This document shows positions 5,796-6,269 of a stretch of DNA of 6,269 nt, one piece after another. Position 1 is the first letter of the stretch. Each line of letters starts with the position of its first letter. Under the pieces are notes generated by a model, which saw nothing but the letters and a program-made list of their open reading frames with translations, did no database searches and was not told the DNA's origin. The translations under genes and the position numbers were made by a program. The stretch comes from Actinomycetales bacterium (GTDB lineage: Bacteria; Actinomycetota; Actinomycetes; Actinomycetales; Beutenbergiaceae): contig JAENWO010000154.1 in the NCBI GenBank assembly GCA_016649925.1, positions 1-6,269 on the forward strand, in the 5' to 3' direction.

Positions 5796-5813
5796 TGTAC
5801 AAGAAACTGTACG
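5796..5813 (-). promoter_or_regulatory. yefM-yoeB operator: two TGTACA-type boxes
   Basis: On the + strand TGTACA (5796-5801) is followed by AGAAAC and then TGTACG (5808-5813). The centres are 12 bp apart and the second box differs at one base. The E. coli yefM operator also consists of two TGTACA-core palindromes 12 bp apart, bound by YefM-YoeB. The boxes lie 18-35 bases upstream of the yefM start, where repressor binding would cover the promoter or the transcription start. The match in core and spacing is direct; the function is inferred. Confidence 0.75.
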
Positions 5814-5820
5814 TCGACTG

Positions 5821-5826
5821 CGTCAA
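5821..5826 (-). promoter_or_regulatory. Possible -35 box of the yefM-yoeB promoter
   Basis: On the - strand TTGACG (5826 to 5821) resembles a -35 box. A -10 box 17 bases further on would be CTTGTA or nearby, which is a poor match and overlaps the first operator box. That overlap would suit autorepression, but the -10 box is not convincing. Confidence 0.3.
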
Positions 5827-5866
5827 TTCGCCAAGTCACCGCCGGCGATGACGGGGCACTCCGCCG

Positions 5867-5880
5867 CGTCATCGATGACG
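5867..5880. repeat. 14-bp perfect palindrome
   Basis: CGTCATCGATGACG reads the same on both strands. Its half-site CGATGACG occurs again at 5846-5853 and, inverted, at 5942-5949; another copy lies outside this region at 5208-5215. It lies between the divergent yefM and relaxase genes and is a good candidate site for a dimeric DNA-binding protein. Confidence 0.65.
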
Positions 5881-6000
5881 AACCTACTGAGAGCCCGTCA
5901 CCTGCGCTCGCCGCCGCATCACTGACCTGCGGCTTCACGGGCGTCATCGCCGCGACTATCGCTCCTGAGCAGCCTTGCCTCGCATGTTGCAGACGATTCC

Positions 6001-6083
6001 GCATACCTGCTTGTAGGAACCCGTTGCGCATCCGCTGCCCGGCAACCCGATCTTCTGCCCGTTCGCTGCACACCTGCTAGTAG
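6001..6083. repeat. 16-bp direct repeat, 67 bp apart
   Basis: GCATACCTGCTTGTAG (6001-6016) recurs as GCACACCTGCTAGTAG (6068-6083), 14 of 16 bases identical, 67 bp start to start. The second copy ends about 70 bases before the relaxase start. They may bind the relaxase, an accessory protein or a transcription regulator. Confidence 0.55.
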
Positions 6084-6134
6084 AGGCAGACGCACCGAGC
6101 CGGGCGACAACGTGCCGTGACGAGGGGTCGGTGA

Positions 6135-6141
6135 GGGGAGG
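6135..6141 (+). promoter_or_regulatory. Ribosome binding site of the relaxase gene
   Basis: GGGGAGG is a strong ribosome site. It is 10 bases before a GTG at 6152, 13 before the ATG at 6155 and 19 before the ATG at 6161, so it favours one of the first two starts. Confidence 0.6.
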
Positions 6142-6154
6142 TGAACGTGCGGTG

Positions 6155-6269
6155 ATGTCGATGCACAAGCTCACGGCCGGTGACGGGTACAGGTACCTGA
6201 CCCGCCACGTCGCGGCGGGTGACGCAGGGCTGGGTGCGGGCGACTCCCTGACCGCGTACTACGAGCAGA
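6155..6269 (+). CDS. MobF-family conjugative relaxase (TraA/TrwC-like), 3' partial
   Basis: Relaxases of this type nick one strand at oriT, stay bound to it by a tyrosine and lead it into the recipient; full proteins also carry a helicase domain and usually exceed 1000 residues. Only the first 38 residues are in the window: MSMHKLTAGDGYRYLTRHVA followed by AGDAGLGAGDSLTAYYEQ. The KLTAGDGYxYLTRxVA block and the later YY pair are typical of the N-terminus of actinobacterial MobF relaxases; Tyr12, Tyr14, Tyr35 and Tyr36 are the tyrosines visible in the region where the family keeps its catalytic ones. A GTG directly before the ATG (6152) is an alternative start. The gene is divergent from yefM-yoeB across the repeat-rich region. 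The call rests on a short but distinctive segment. Confidence 0.85.
   Translation, partial: MSMHKLTAGDGYRYLTRHVAAGDAGLGAGDSLTAYYEQ

Larger units (their letters stand above)
5830..6154. other. Gene-free repeat-rich region before the relaxase, candidate oriT
   Basis: I see no convincing gene here. Inverted repeats crowd the left part: the 14-bp perfect palindrome CGTCATCGATGACG (5867-5880); GGCGATGACG (5844-5853) with its complement CGTCATCGCC (5942-5951); a hairpin GCCGCA (5913-5918) with TGCGGC (5928-5933) around a 9-base loop, nested in GCCCGT (5893-5898) with ACGGGC (5937-5942). The right part has a 16-bp direct repeat (6001-6016, 6068-6083) and a spaced GCCCGGC (6037-6043) with GCCGGGC (6099-6105). 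Origins of transfer of MobF systems often lie close to the relaxase gene and carry such repeats, so oriT and/or promoter control is likely. I recognise no known nic sequence. Confidence 0.4.

Noticed and set aside
5705..6174. Small - strand frames in the region before the relaxase
   Set aside because: No ribosome site, no recognisable motif, inconsistent codon use, and they overlap the palindromes and the yefM control region.

Overview
The window looks like a stretch of a high-GC Gram-positive (actinobacterial) genome or plasmid. Codon third positions are strongly G/C, GTG starts and strong GGAGG ribosome sites are used, and every recognisable protein resembles actinobacterial family members. 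I cannot name the species from the sequence.

Layout, left to right. (1) Positions 3-1832, + strand: the C-terminal ~609 codons of a GH127 beta-L-arabinofuranosidase-type glycosidase, with the gene start outside the window. (2) 1833-2330: a gene-free, lower-GC junction holding seven copies of a CAGGTCAG motif and two hairpins. (3) About 2331-3751: an IS256-family insertion sequence with an intact DDE transposase on the - strand and recognisable but unequal ends. (4) About 3751-5170: an IS110-family element with an intact DEDD recombinase on the + strand, preceded by a strongly structured leader and followed by a hairpin. (5) 5255-5778, - strand: a complete yefM-yoeB toxin-antitoxin operon with a four-base gene overlap and an operator of two TGTACA-type boxes 12 bp apart. 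(6) 5779-6154: a gene-free region rich in inverted and direct repeats, a plausible origin of transfer or control region. (7) 6155-end, + strand: the first 38 codons of a MobF (TraA/TrwC-type) conjugative relaxase.

How the parts fit: the right side (toxin-antitoxin pair, repeat-rich intergenic region, relaxase) is typical of a conjugative plasmid or integrative conjugative element. The left side is a carbohydrate-utilisation gene that may be host or cargo. Two unrelated insertion sequences sit back to back at the junction, so this is probably an IS-mediated joining point or a hot spot. The most interesting candidates are the structured leader of the IS110 gene (this family uses bridge RNAs to choose donor and target DNA), the repeat-rich region before the relaxase, the cluster of CAGGTCAG repeats, and the yefM operator, which keeps the geometry known from Escherichia coli.
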